Virus record (IMG/VR): IMGVR_UViG_3300014913_000073 | Coordinates: 1-25,042 of that record | Length of the DNA stretch: 25,042 nt | Direction: 5' to 3' (one strand) | DNA from: a virus | Shown here: piece by piece, positions 12,820 to 21,611 of the stretch | How the letters are laid out: the number at the start of each line of letters is the position of its first letter | Numbering within the stretch: the stretch's first letter is position 1 | Notes under the pieces: model-generated | Database searches by the model: none | The model's input: the letters and a program-made list of their open reading frames with translations, nothing else | What the model was told of the DNA's origin: nothing | Made by a program: the position numbers and the translations under genes

Positions 12820-14340
12820 ATGAAGTTGATAATTTATCCCAGCATTGTAAAAGTATTGTTTGATTCAGAGTTTGAAAGGAAGAGGCTTAAGGATAGCCTT
12901 ACGGTTAGAGTGCCGGGGGCAAAATATACTCATTTATATCGAATGAAGAAGTGGGACGGGAAGAGGTGTTTTTTGAGTTTGGCGCATACTTTTGGAATAG
13001 GATTTTTGTATAGGGTGTTGAGGGAGTTCCCTGAAGCGAAGGCGGAGGATAAAAGGTTTTTTGGCGAGAGAAGGTTCTTTGTGCCGCAGTTGAGTTTACA
13101 ACTGCGGGATTATCAGAAAGAGGCGCTTCTTTACGCTTTTGACAATAGGACTTGTTTGATTGAAGCGTGCACGGGTTCAGGCAAAAGCCTTATTATGGGC
13201 GGGCTTCTTAAACTTCTTGAAGGAGAAACAACGCTTATTTTTGTCCACAGGATAGAGCTTCTATGGCAGCTGAGAAAGATGTTAATGGATTATACTGGAA
13301 TAAATATTGGGTATATTACGGCTGATAAGGTTGAGTTAGACCCTCTGGTGAATATTACAATGATTATGACGATAAAGAACAGGCTGGATATAGATGATGA
13401 AGTAACGGCGTTTTTTAAGAGGGCGAGAGTGCTTATTGTTGATGAGGTTCATAGAAGCCAGGCGAGGACTTTTCAGGCGGTCTTGCGCAGGTGCAAGGCA
13501 GTGTGGAGATTTGGGTTTTCAGGGACGATACAACCGGAAGATACTTATGAGGGGATGCTTGTTCGGCAGTATTTAGGCGGTGTGGTTTTTAATATTACGA
13601 ATAAGGAGTTGATTGATAAGGAACTTTTGGCAAAGCCGAAGATACGGATGGTGGAGATAAGGCATTTTATCAATTATCAGAAACTGCTTGAGCAGTTGAT
13701 TGATGAGGAAGGATTGGACAGGAATTTGCCGAAGTGGTCGCCGCAGATTAGAAACCTGTATAGGAAAATGTATCAAAAGGTTGTTCTTGAATATGTTGTC
13801 AGGAATGAACAGAGAAACAGGAAGATTGTGGAAATACTTGATAGAGATTACAGGGACAGAAAGGCGATTTTGATTATTGTTGATTTACTTGAGCAGGGAG
13901 AGAGGATTGAGGATTTATTGGGCGAGAAGTTTGATGAGGAAGAGTTTGCTTATATTCATGGCGAAAGCCCGTATAGGCAGGGGATGCTTTTGAAGTTTAA
14001 AGAGGGGAGTTTGAAGATACTTTTGTCTTCTTCTATTCTTGATGAAGGGATTGATATTGAAAGGATAGATACGCTTGTTTTGGCGTCTGCAAGAAAATCA
14101 AGAAGGCAGATATTGCAGAGGATAGGCAGAGGCTTAAGAAGAAAGCGTGGCGAGAATGTTGTTGATATAATTGACTTTTTTGATTTGGACGGAAAGTATC
14201 TGGAAAAGCATTCACGGGAAAGATTAAAGCTTTACAAAAAGGAAAAGTTTGATATAATAATTGAAAGTTTTGACGGTAAGGTAGTTGAACAATATAAAGA
14301 AGGTCGGATGGCGTTAGAGAAAAGAGAAAATGAAATTTAA
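12820..14340 (+). CDS. SF2 DEAD/DEAH-family helicase, UvsW-like
   Basis: This 506-residue protein has a short N-terminal domain with TVRVPGAKYTHLYRMKKWDG (about 28-47), as found in T4 UvsW and related phage helicases. An SF2 core follows: ACTGSGKS (116-123), FVHR motif Ia, DEVH (208-211), GFSGT (232-236), a variable insert, and motif VI QRIGRGLRR (about 446-454). UvsW-type enzymes remodel recombination and replication intermediates and drive branch migration. AAGGAGAA precedes the ATG. A terminator follows its stop directly, marking the end of a transcription unit. Confidence 0.9.
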   Translation: MKLIIYPSIVKVLFDSEFERKRLKDSLTVRVPGAKYTHLYRMKKWDGKRCFLSLAHTFGIGFLYRVLREFPEAKAEDKRFFGERRFFVPQLSLQLRDYQKEALLYAFDNRTCLIEACTGSGKSLIMGGLLKLLEGETTLIFVHRIELLWQLRKMLMDYTGINIGYITADKVELDPLVNITMIMTIKNRLDIDDEVTAFFKRARVLIVDEVHRSQARTFQAVLRRCKAVWRFGFSGTIQPEDTYEGMLVRQYLGGVVFNITNKELIDKELLAKPKIRMVEIRHFINYQKLLEQLIDEEGLDRNLPKWSPQIRNLYRKMYQKVVLEYVVRNEQRNRKIVEILDRDYRDRKAILIIVDLLEQGERIEDLLGEKFDEEEFAYIHGESPYRQGMLLKFKEGSLKILLSSSILDEGIDIERIDTLVLASARKSRRQILQRIGRGLRRKRGENVVDIIDFFDLDGKYLEKHSRERLKLYKKEKFDIIIESFDGKVVEQYKEGRMALEKRENEI

Positions 14341-14341
14341 C

Positions 14342-14377
14342 CCCGAAGCCGAGAAAAGGTTTCGGGATTTTTATTTT
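14342..14377 (+). terminator. Rho-independent terminator after the UvsW-like gene
   Basis: Stem CCCGAAGCC (14342-14350) with GGTTTCGGG (14358-14366), including one G-T wobble, a 7-base loop, and a T-rich tract to 14377. It begins within two bases of the stop codon and lies 30 bases before the polymerase gene, so it probably attenuates rather than isolates downstream expression. Confidence 0.85.
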
Positions 14378-14406
14378 ATCAGAAAGAAACAAAAAGAAGG
14401 AGAAAG

Positions 14407-17400
14407 ATGGATATAGAGAGGATCAAGAGAAGCCCTTTGTATTCAGTAGACAAAAAAATTGTAATCGGCAGAGGCAAAAAGCCTGCCGATTTTTTGTTTA
14501 TAGGAGAGGCAAGCGGCAAAACAGAAAACCGGATAGGCAAGCCTTTTGTAGGAAGAAGCGGAGAGCTTCTTAACTGGTGGATACAGGAGGCCGGAATTAG
14601 CAGTTTTTATATTTCTAATGCTGTTCCTCTTATGCCTGTTGACGCTATGGGGCAGATAAGGAAGCCTACTCTGGAGGAGATAGAATATTTTAAGTTTTTT
14701 GTTGACGAGATATTTGAAGAAGTCAAGCCAAGGTTTGTGGTTGCTATTGGCGATACTGCGTGTTTATCTCTTTTTGGGAAACCTATCAGAGAATGCTTAG
14801 GGAAAGTATTAAAGGTTAAAGGCGCGAGGGCGATAGCTGTCTATCATCCTGCTTATTTTTTAAGAAGAGGGACAGAGGAAGAAGGGAAAAGAAAGTTTCT
14901 TGAGGCGTTTGAACTTTTAAAGAGCGAAACAAGCCAGGAGTATTTTCCATTGCATTTACACACTGATTTTTCAGTAGGGGATGCTGTTGCAAGCGTTAGC
15001 GAGTATGTTAAGGTTTTTACGGTTATGGGGTTTCGAGGCGGAGGAATTTGCGAGCATGGGAATTTGAGTTCAACGTGGCAGTGGCAGAAGAAACTCAGGG
15101 AAGTGGACAAGAAGCCTCTTTTTGGCGTGGAGATGTATGTATTTGATGGAGAAAGCTATGATGATTTGAGGCCGAAATCGAAGGATAAGAACGAAAGAAG
15201 GATTTACAGGCATTTGTGTTTGTATGCGAAGAATGAGGTTGGCTGGAAGAATTTGCTTAAACTTAATTGGCTGTCGGTTGTTAAAGGTTTTTATTATAAG
15301 CCGAGAGTTTTGTTAAAAGATGTTTTTGAGAACAGCAAAGGCTTGATAGCGACGAGTGCCTGCACGAGTGGATTTTTGATTTATTATCTTATGAGAAATC
15401 AGGTAGAGGAAGCGTTTAGATACGCGGAGATGTTTAAGAAAGTATTTGGTTCTGATTTTTATATTGAAATTATGCCTCATTATGAAATTAAAGAGTATTG
15501 TGCGGTTGTTCCTGCGTTGATTAAGATGGCGGATAGTTTGGATGTAAAAATGGTAGTTAGTTTAGACGCTCATTATGTTCATAAGGATGAGAAGGATTTG
15601 CATAGATGTTTGCTGGCGATTGACAGGAAGAAGAAGTTTAAGGATGAGCCTGGCTATACAGGGAATACATATTTTTTGATGAGCAGCGAGGAGTTAAGGG
15701 AAAATTTGAATAAAGTATGCAGCGAGCTTAATGTTGATGAATTATTTCGGAATAGTTTTGAAATAGCAGATAAGTGCAATCTGGTTCTTAAACCATTTGA
15801 ACCGGAAGAAATTTTGCCTTCATTTGGAGGAGAGAAAAAACTTATTGAGATTTTTAATGACAGGTTTGAGAGGATGGAGATAAGGAAAGGCAAAGAGTAT
15901 GTTAAGAGAGCAAAGATTGAGATTGACAGAATTTGCCGGAAAAAATTTGCGGATTATTTTTTGCTTGTAGATAGGATACTTGATGAGGCAAGAAAGATGG
16001 ATATAAGGATTGGCGTAGGAAGAGGGTCAGTAGGAGGTAGTTTGGTGGGATATGTTATGGGGTTTCATATTGCTGACCCTATTAAATATGATTTGATTTT
16101 TGACAGGTTTATTTCAGAGGCAAGAAAAGACCTTCCTGATATAGATTTGGATTTTCAGGATACCAAAAGAGAACAATTGATTGCAAGGCTGGTTGAGATA
16201 TTTGGCAATGAGAATGTCTGCAAGATAGTTACCTTTTCGCAGTTGCTGGGGAGAAGTGCGGTCAGGGATGTAGGAAGGATACTTGATGTTGACAGAAAGG
16301 AATATGAGCAGCTGGCTTCAAAGATTTACAGGGATATGAATCTTGAGTGGGAGTTTAGAGATGGGAGGCTTAAATTTTATATAAGAAGTTTCCCTAAGAA
16401 ATTGGTTAGTTTTGTTTTAGGATGTCAGGGGATAAAGAGGCATAGGGGTGAGCATGCTGCTGGTGTTGTGTTGACGAAGAAACCTTTGTTTGAATATATA
16501 CCGGTTTTAAGGGTAAGAAATAATATTGTGAGTGCGTGGGATAAGGATGATTTAGCGGAGATGGGTTTGATTAAGATTGATATATTGGGGTTGAAGGTTC
16601 TGGATATTATAGATAAGGTTGTGAAAATGACAGGGGCGAAACTGCCTAAGGATTTTAATGATAAGAATGTTTATGAAAATATTATAAAGCAGGGGAACAC
16701 TTATGGCGTGTTTATGCTTGAAACGGAAGGAATGAGAAATTTTGTTAAAAACCTTAAACCTGATAATTTTTTTGAATTGATAGATGCTAATGCCTTATTC
16801 AGGCCGGGTCCGTTGAGAAGCGGATTGGCAGATAAGTATGTGGCAAGGAAGTTTGGCAAAGAAAGGATACGGTATTTTTGCGATGCAATGAAAAAACTGA
16901 CTGAGGCAACAAGGGGGATAATAATTTATCAGGAAACAGTTATGAGAATAATGCATGATATTGGAGGGTTTAGCTGGGAAGAGGCGGAGAAGGTTAGAAA
17001 AGTGGTGGCCAAAAGTAAAGGCGAACAGGAAATAGAGAAATTAAGAGGCAAGTTTATTAAAGGCGCACTTGAAAGAGGAATTGACAAGATACAGGCAGAT
17101 AAAGTTTTTGATGATTTAAAGAGGTTTGGAGCATACGGCTTTAATAGGTCGCATAGCTGTTTGTATGCCATATTGGCTTATTATATGGCGTGGCTTAAGT
17201 ATTATTATCCGCTTGAGTTTTATAAAGTTATTCTGGATAGAGAAACAGATGTAACGATGAAGGAAAAATACCTTGCGGAAGCAGTTAAGCTTGGAGTTAA
17301 GGTTGTTCGGCCGCATATAAACAAGTCAAAAGAAGGTTGGACGCTTGACAAGGAAAAGAAAGAGCTTATTGCGGGGTTTTCAAGTATAAAAGGATTGGGC

Positions 17401-17679
17401 GAAAAGTATGTTGCAAAACTTGTTGAAGGACAGCCTTATAAGAGCATTGATGATGTGGTTAAGGTGGTTAATAAGGCGGTTGTGCGTTGTTTGATTAAGG
17501 CAGGGGCAATTGATGAATTTATTCCTTCAAGGAAGTGGGCTCTTGAAAACATAGACAGTTTAATGAAGGGGCTGACTATGTTTGAGATGTCTAATGAGAA
17601 AGAGAAAGAGTTTTTTGATGCAGAGAAGAGGCGGATTGAAAGGGAAATTCTTGAAGGTTTTGGATTAGTTTTGAAGTGA
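14407..17679 (+). CDS. dnaE: Uracil-DNA-glycosylase-like domain fused to DnaE-type DNA polymerase III alpha
   Basis: This 1090-residue protein starts with a domain (about 1-178) of the family 4/5 uracil-DNA glycosylase fold: GEASG (33-37), GKPFVGRSGELLN (44-56), SNAVPLMP (70-77) and the catalytic-type YHPAYFLR (146-153). The four Fe-S cysteines of family 4 are missing. A PHP domain follows, LHLHTDFS with H183/H185, EHGN (216-219) and LDAHYVH (386-392), suggesting possible 3'-5' exonuclease activity. The polymerase core has GRGSVGGSL (538-546), PDIDLDF with D580/D582, and IDILGLKVL with D725. Helix-hairpin-helix segments lie near 1000-1045. The usual C-terminal OB and tau-binding parts are missing. 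AAGGAGAAAG sets ATG 14407. It is the replicative polymerase of this phage. Confidence 0.93.
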   Translation: MDIERIKRSPLYSVDKKIVIGRGKKPADFLFIGEASGKTENRIGKPFVGRSGELLNWWIQEAGISSFYISNAVPLMPVDAMGQIRKPTLEEIEYFKFFVDEIFEEVKPRFVVAIGDTACLSLFGKPIRECLGKVLKVKGARAIAVYHPAYFLRRGTEEEGKRKFLEAFELLKSETSQEYFPLHLHTDFSVGDAVASVSEYVKVFTVMGFRGGGICEHGNLSSTWQWQKKLREVDKKPLFGVEMYVFDGESYDDLRPKSKDKNERRIYRHLCLYAKNEVGWKNLLKLNWLSVVKGFYYKPRVLLKDVFENSKGLIATSACTSGFLIYYLMRNQVEEAFRYAEMFKKVFGSDFYIEIMPHYEIKEYCAVVPALIKMADSLDVKMVVSLDAHYVHKDEKDLHRCLLAIDRKKKFKDEPGYTGNTYFLMSSEELRENLNKVCSELNVDELFRNSFEIADKCNLVLKPFEPEEILPSFGGEKKLIEIFNDRFERMEIRKGKEYVKRAKIEIDRICRKKFADYFLLVDRILDEARKMDIRIGVGRGSVGGSLVGYVMGFHIADPIKYDLIFDRFISEARKDLPDIDLDFQDTKREQLIARLVEIFGNENVCKIVTFSQLLGRSAVRDVGRILDVDRKEYEQLASKIYRDMNLEWEFRDGRLKFYIRSFPKKLVSFVLGCQGIKRHRGEHAAGVVLTKKPLFEYIPVLRVRNNIVSAWDKDDLAEMGLIKIDILGLKVLDIIDKVVKMTGAKLPKDFNDKNVYENIIKQGNTYGVFMLETEGMRNFVKNLKPDNFFELIDANALFRPGPLRSGLADKYVARKFGKERIRYFCDAMKKLTEATRGIIIYQETVMRIMHDIGGFSWEEAEKVRKVVAKSKGEQEIEKLRGKFIKGALERGIDKIQADKVFDDLKRFGAYGFNRSHSCLYAILAYYMAWLKYYYPLEFYKVILDRETDVTMKEKYLAEAVKLGVKVVRPHINKSKEGWTLDKEKKELIAGFSSIKGLGEKYVAKLVEGQPYKSIDDVVKVVNKAVVRCLIKAGAIDEFIPSRKWALENIDSLMKGLTMFEMSNEKEKEFFDAEKRRIEREILEGFGLVLK

Positions 17680-17689
17680 GGTGGTGTGG

Positions 17690-18058
17690 ATGAAAAAATT
17701 GGTGGATAGGCTGAGGGAAGAGCTTAAGAAAAATCTGGCAGAAATAAAGAAGTTGAAGGAGGAAAGGAAGATTTATTTAACTGCTTGCCAGGAGGATAAC
17801 GGAGCGTTAAAATCTTTGGCTTTAAAGTTAGAAGAAAATAAAAAACAAAGAAAAAAGCTGGAAGCTGAAGCAAAGGAAATTAAGAAGAGTATAGAGGATT
17901 TAAAGAAGGAGAGGAATAATATAATTAAGTTTTTTTCGGAGAGGATAAGGGAGCTTACAAAGAAGAGCAAGGAGCTTAATGATAGAATAGCAGAGGTAAC
18001 CGGAAGAGAGTTGGCCAGGGAGCAGAAGAAAGGAGGAAAAAGAGATGGCGGAAAATGA
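17690..18058 (+). CDS. Coiled-coil protein (122 aa)
   Basis: ATG 17690 is preceded by GAGGTGG; a GTG nine bases earlier is possible. Nearly the whole chain is charged heptad sequence (LREELKKNLAEIKKLKEERK, and KKLEAEAKEIKKSIEDLKKE further on), predicting one long coiled coil with a break around residues 30-45, where a CQEDNGAL turn occurs. It ends in a Gly/Lys-rich tail. Its last 14 bases overlap the next gene. It could scaffold replication or recombination proteins, but nothing identifies a partner. Confidence 0.7.
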   Translation: MKKLVDRLREELKKNLAEIKKLKEERKIYLTACQEDNGALKSLALKLEENKKQRKKLEAEAKEIKKSIEDLKKERNNIIKFFSERIRELTKKSKELNDRIAEVTGRELAREQKKGGKRDGGK

Positions 18059-18479
18059 ATTTGATATGCGTGTTTCAATCGAAGTAAAGGATTATAAGTG
18101 GTCAGGCAACTTGAAGGATTTGGCAAGGATTGAGGTGGTTAATCTTAACAGGGAGCTTCAAGATCAGCCTAATTTGGTTGCTTGGTTTGGGGTTGTCCTG
18201 GCAGAGGCAGTAAGCATACAGAAGGAAGTTGAGTGGGAGCTTGATAAAGCGTTTGCGCGGTTGCATTTGGCGGAGAAAGCAAAAGGACAGAAAGGGGTAA
18301 CTGAAACAGAGATACGCTCAAGAATTCATAGCGACCCTGAGTATCAGCAGAAGGTTGAGGATTTGATGAAGATTACTAAGCAGGTTGATATTTTGAAAAA
18401 GATTATGGTTGCGCTTGACCACAAGAGAGATATGCTTGTTCAGTTAAGCGCAAATACAAGAAAAGAGTATGGAGGATAG
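18045..18479 (+). CDS. Helical hypothetical protein upstream of SSB (144 aa)
   Basis: AAAGGAGGAAAAAG precedes ATG 18045, and the start overlaps the coiled-coil gene by 14 bases. After a short strand region (MRVSIEVKDYKW) the protein is helical: LNRELQDQPNLVAWFGVVLA, a charged helix with EVEWELDKAF, then TETEIRSRIHSDPEYQQKVE and a final long helix. The order 'L-xEL--P---AW---L-EA----- ... KxTE-EI-S-I--DPEY' resembles a family of unnamed phage proteins found beside recombination and ssDNA-binding genes. No biochemical role is established that I can cite. Confidence 0.7.
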   Translation: MAENEFDMRVSIEVKDYKWSGNLKDLARIEVVNLNRELQDQPNLVAWFGVVLAEAVSIQKEVEWELDKAFARLHLAEKAKGQKGVTETEIRSRIHSDPEYQQKVEDLMKITKQVDILKKIMVALDHKRDMLVQLSANTRKEYGG

Positions 18480-18537
18480 TAATAAGCAGAGGTTAGTAAG
18501 ATAGTGTGGGTTTGTTTTTAAAAGAAAGGAGGAGGAG

Positions 18538-19446
18538 ATGCCTTTAGATGTCAAAAAATTTAGGGAACAGCAGGAAAGCAGGAATGAAAGAAAGAATTAT
18601 ATTAAGTTAAAGCCGGGTGAAAACTACATACGGTTTTTGCCTCATACATTGAAGTATTTTACGGAAGAGGTTACAGAGGTAGCATATTCTTATTATATTC
18701 ATTTCAATGTTGGCCCCGAAGGAGCTGAGCAGGCAGTGGTTTGCCCGAAAACAAAGGATATTAAGGCAAGGTGTCCAGTTTGCGAGGCAGTAGCAGTAAT
18801 GTCAAAGTCAGAGGATTTGCATGAGCAGGCTAAGGCAGAAAAGATGGGCAGAAGAAAGAGGTATCTGTTTAATATTTTGTGTTTGGACAGCGAGGAGGAA
18901 GTTAAGAAAGGGATACAGATACTTGAGTGCGGCCCTCAAATTTATCATGGGTTTATTCAGTGGATCAATGAAAAGTGGGGAGATCCTTTAGATTTGACGA
19001 ATGGCAGGAATATGACTATTCATATGATTGTTCCGCCCTCAGGGAATAAGTTCAGGACAGAGTATCGGGTAGAACCTGATCCGAAAACCTCGAGTGTTGT
19101 AAACTATTTGCCTAAAGATTGGAAAGAGCAGATTAAAAGGCTGGAAGAGCAGGTGCCACCAGTTCTGCCTTATGCAGAGATTAAGAAGATTTTAGAAGGA
19201 GAGATTGACGAGCCAGTTGTTGAAGAAGAGGCAAGTAACGATGTTCAACAGGAAGTTGTTAGTGGTGATGTTCAAGTAGGGCCTTCTGCTAAGATTTTGA
19301 ATGAGGCTTCTCCTTCAGCTGGATCCGGTCCAACGGAGAAGAAAAAACCTGATTGCTTTGGGGTTCTTTTTTCTGCAAGGGTAGGTTCAAAGTGTGAGAA
19401 TTGCCCTTGGAGGGATGAGTGTAAAGTAGAATTTTTAGGGGGATAA
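18538..19446 (+). CDS. gp32-like single-stranded DNA-binding protein
   Basis: The 302-residue product matches the T4 gp32 type. The zinc ligands H55, C69, C79 and C82 have almost the same spacing as T4 gp32 (H-x12-C-x9-C-x2-C; here H-x13-C-x9-C-x2-C). The basic/aromatic core includes YIKLKPGENYIRFLP at the start and ILECGPQIYHGFIQWI around 128-143. A flexible acidic region (EGEIDEPVVEEEAS, about 221-234) corresponds to the partner-binding tail. Unusually, the chain continues into a C-terminal Cys4 cluster (CFGVLF ... CENCPWRDEC). It coats ssDNA for replication and recombination. AAAGGAGGAGGAG gives a strong start. Confidence 0.88.
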   Translation: MPLDVKKFREQQESRNERKNYIKLKPGENYIRFLPHTLKYFTEEVTEVAYSYYIHFNVGPEGAEQAVVCPKTKDIKARCPVCEAVAVMSKSEDLHEQAKAEKMGRRKRYLFNILCLDSEEEVKKGIQILECGPQIYHGFIQWINEKWGDPLDLTNGRNMTIHMIVPPSGNKFRTEYRVEPDPKTSSVVNYLPKDWKEQIKRLEEQVPPVLPYAEIKKILEGEIDEPVVEEEASNDVQQEVVSGDVQVGPSAKILNEASPSAGSGPTEKKKPDCFGVLFSARVGSKCENCPWRDECKVEFLGG

Positions 19447-19540
19447 GGTTTGCTGTGATGCTACGTAAGGCCAGGCCAAGCGTAGTGAAGCTTTGTTGCG
19501 TTTAGTTATGTAAAGTAAAGAAAGTTATAGGAGGTGCGTT

Positions 19541-19714
19541 GTGGTTAAGATTGGAATGTTTAATATGGACGGAGTGTTGCTTCGGGAGAAGGAAATCACA
19601 AAGGAAGAGTTTGCGCAGATGATTGAGGAGAATGGAAGGTATTGGTTTAGCGAAGAGAGCAAGGATGCTGGTCAGGTTTATTGGAAGGTTTTAGAGAGGG
19701 AGGTGAAAGAGTGA
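19541..19714 (+). CDS. Small hypothetical protein (57 aa), GTG start
   Basis: GTG 19541 has GGAGGTG upstream. The product (MVKIGMFNMDGVLLREKEIT and on to YWKVLEREVKE) has a short strand, a helix (KEEFAQMIEENGRYW) and a Trp/Glu-rich end. It resembles small uncharacterised phage proteins with 'G-GGV--------T-E-FA-M---N--YW', but I cannot name a family. Its stop overlaps the next GTG. Confidence 0.6.
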   Translation: MVKIGMFNMDGVLLREKEITKEEFAQMIEENGRYWFSEESKDAGQVYWKVLEREVKE

Positions 19715-19836
19715 AAAGATTAACTGAAGGGAAAACTAAAAGCAGTAGAAAGGAATTGAAGCCATCTAAAGCGCCAATAAAACCACCTGATGAGGCAAAG
19801 AAGTTTAAAAGATTATCAGCTTTTAGCGAAGATTAG
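19711..19836 (+). CDS. Small basic hypothetical protein (41 aa)
   Basis: GTG 19711 overlaps the preceding stop (GTGA) and has GGGAGG about ten bases ahead. The product is Lys/Ser/Pro-rich (MKRLTEGKTKSSRKELKPSK and on), likely disordered. It could be a DNA-binding micro-protein or chance; the coupling and ribosome binding site favour a real gene. Confidence 0.45.
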   Translation: MKRLTEGKTKSSRKELKPSKAPIKPPDEAKKFKRLSAFSED

Positions 19837-19859
19837 GTTTATTGAAGAGGGGGTGTGAG

Positions 19860-20600
19860 ATGGGGTTTTTGAAGTTAACCCCTGTGTGGGGCAAGCATAG
19901 ATATAAGTATATTTTGGACAAGGTTCTTTTGAAAGTGTTGGGCAGCAACTACGCTAAGGTTAAAGGGTATTATGTCGCTGGCGGGGCAGTAAGAAGCGCT
20001 TTTGCTGGCGAAAAGATAAAGGATTTAGATATTTACTTTCTTTCAACATCGGACTGGGAGAAGAGGAAAGAGTTTGCTAATTTCAAGAATATGAAGTTTC
20101 TTTTCGGGACAGAGTTTGCTGAGACTTACGAGACCGAAGGGGTTCCTGTTCAGTTTATTAAGAGGTTTTACGGCGAGCCAGAAAGAGTGATGAGCGAGTT
20201 TGATTTTACTATTTCAATGGCTGCTTATTTGCCGGAAAGAGAGGAATTTTGCCTGGGGGAAGATTTTTTGCATCATTTGTGTGAGAGAAGGTTAGTGTTT
20301 AACGAAAATACAAGGTTTCCTGTTTCAAGCCTTTGGCGGGTGAAGAAGTTTTTGAAGAGAGGGTATAAAATTGGTGCCAGGGATATAATTGTTTTGGCAT
20401 TGGCGGTTCACAATCTTAAAATTGAAACTTTTCGGGATTTAAAAGAGCAGCTTGACGGGATTGACACCTGGCTTTTGAAAGATATTACTGACAAGATGAT
20501 TGAGGATAAAGGAGAGGCTGAGTATGATTTGGTTGAGTTTATAGCGTATATTGACGAAAAAATAGCAGATTTGTGGGGTAGAGTAGAAGAGGAGGATTAA
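19860..20600 (+). CDS. Pol-beta superfamily nucleotidyltransferase (PAP/CCA-adding head-like)
   Basis: From ATG 19860 (246 residues), GYYVAGGAVRSAF (about 36-48) followed by KDLDIYFL (54-61) is the GG-x-R plus DxD signature of the poly(A) polymerase/CCA-adding enzyme head. D55 and D57 would bind metal. The rest of the fold, including FDFTISM (about 118-124), is consistent. Many phages carry such a gene next to recombination genes; its substrate is unknown. A TTG at 19842 is an alternative start, but GAGGGGG lies between it and the ATG. It is followed one base after its stop by the recombinase gene. Confidence 0.82.
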   Translation: MGFLKLTPVWGKHRYKYILDKVLLKVLGSNYAKVKGYYVAGGAVRSAFAGEKIKDLDIYFLSTSDWEKRKEFANFKNMKFLFGTEFAETYETEGVPVQFIKRFYGEPERVMSEFDFTISMAAYLPEREEFCLGEDFLHHLCERRLVFNENTRFPVSSLWRVKKFLKRGYKIGARDIIVLALAVHNLKIETFRDLKEQLDGIDTWLLKDITDKMIEDKGEAEYDLVEFIAYIDEKIADLWGRVEEED

Positions 20601-20601
20601 G

Positions 20602-21579
20602 ATGGCCGGCATTAAAGAATTGCTGGAAGATGTTTTAAAGGAAGCGGAAGGAGTATCACTTGGTATTGACAAAAATATTAACGATTATCTTGATACGGGC
20701 AATCTGGCTTTGAATAAGATAATAAGCGATGATTATTTTAAAGGTTATCCTTTAGGCAGGATTGTGGAGCTTTACGGAGACCCCTCAACCGGGAAGTCAA
20801 TGTTGATTTATCAAGCAATGGCTAATTGGCAAAAGAAGTATGAGGAGAAGGCTGTTTGTATATTGGATGATACCGAGGATGTGTTTACAGAGTTTGTGGC
20901 AAGAATAGTTGGGCTTGATGGCTCGAAGGTTTTAGTGGTGAGTTCGGAAACTGTTGAAGACCATTTTGAAACAGTGTTTTTGGGGGCTAAGAAGAAGCAA
21001 AGCCTTGTTGATAGGATTTTGTCAAGGAATAAAGATTTTAAGATTATCGTGGCGCTGGACAGCGTGGCGCATTTGTCGACCAGGCATGAGAAAGAAGTCG
21101 GGTTAGATAAGAGCGATTTGAGTAAGGCTAAGCAGATTAGGGCAGGTTTAAGGCTGGCGCAGAAGACAGTTAGCTCTAATAACATTTTATATTTGATTTC
21201 AAACCATGTGTATGCTCCGTTGTCTGCGATACGACCGACAAAGACTACTCCTGGCGGTAAGGCTATACCCTTTTTGAGTTCTGTGAGGATTGAACTGGAA
21301 TTGAAACAAAAGATAGGAACACAAGGAGTTGTTAGTAAAGCTTTTGTCAAAAAGAACAAGGTTGCCCAGCCATTCAGGAGTTGTGAGTTATATATAGATT
21401 TTAAGACTGGCTTAGATAGAGTGTCAGGGGTAGAGAGTTATCTGGTTGAAGATGGGTTGCTTAAAGACAGGGCAAGTTGGTGGGAGCTTCCTGATGGCAA
21501 GAAAATTCGTAAAGGAGAGTTAGATGAAGATGTAGTAATGAGTTTATTTAAGAAGAGCGAAAAAAAGAATGGCAAGTGA
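20602..21579 (+). CDS. uvsX: RecA/UvsX-type recombinase
   Basis: A 325-residue RecA-fold ATPase: Walker A GDPSTGKS (59-66), the catalytic-glutamate region LDDTED, Walker B IIVALDSVAHL (about 148-158), YLISNHVY with NH in place of RecA's NQ (as in T4 UvsX), and TTPGGKAIPFLSSVRIEL typical of the RecA/UvsX L2-C region. It forms filaments on ssDNA for strand exchange, assisted by the gp32-like protein upstream. UvsX is favoured over RecA because of the NH(T/V)Y motif and the T4-like neighbours. ATG 20602 begins just after the previous stop. Confidence 0.9.
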   Translation: MAGIKELLEDVLKEAEGVSLGIDKNINDYLDTGNLALNKIISDDYFKGYPLGRIVELYGDPSTGKSMLIYQAMANWQKKYEEKAVCILDDTEDVFTEFVARIVGLDGSKVLVVSSETVEDHFETVFLGAKKKQSLVDRILSRNKDFKIIVALDSVAHLSTRHEKEVGLDKSDLSKAKQIRAGLRLAQKTVSSNNILYLISNHVYAPLSAIRPTKTTPGGKAIPFLSSVRIELELKQKIGTQGVVSKAFVKKNKVAQPFRSCELYIDFKTGLDRVSGVESYLVEDGLLKDRASWWELPDGKKIRKGELDEDVVMSLFKKSEKKNGK

Positions 21580-21588
21580 TTGAACTTG

Positions 21589-21597
21589 TGCTATAAT
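21589..21597 (+). promoter_or_regulatory. Extended -10 promoter before the sigma-like gene
   Basis: TGC followed by consensus TATAAT (21592-21597) is a perfect extended -10. No good -35 is seen at 16-18 bases upstream. Transcription would begin near 21604, only about eight bases before the GTG at 21612, so the message would be close to leaderless. It may give extra expression of the downstream genes. Confidence 0.6.
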
Positions 21598-21611
21598 AAA
21601 TTGGAGCAAGT

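Noticed and set aside
14407-17679. Intein in the polymerase gene
   Set aside because: Length and motif order are explained by the glycosylase-like domain plus a trimmed DnaE core; no splicing motifs or homing-endonuclease block interrupt conserved motifs.
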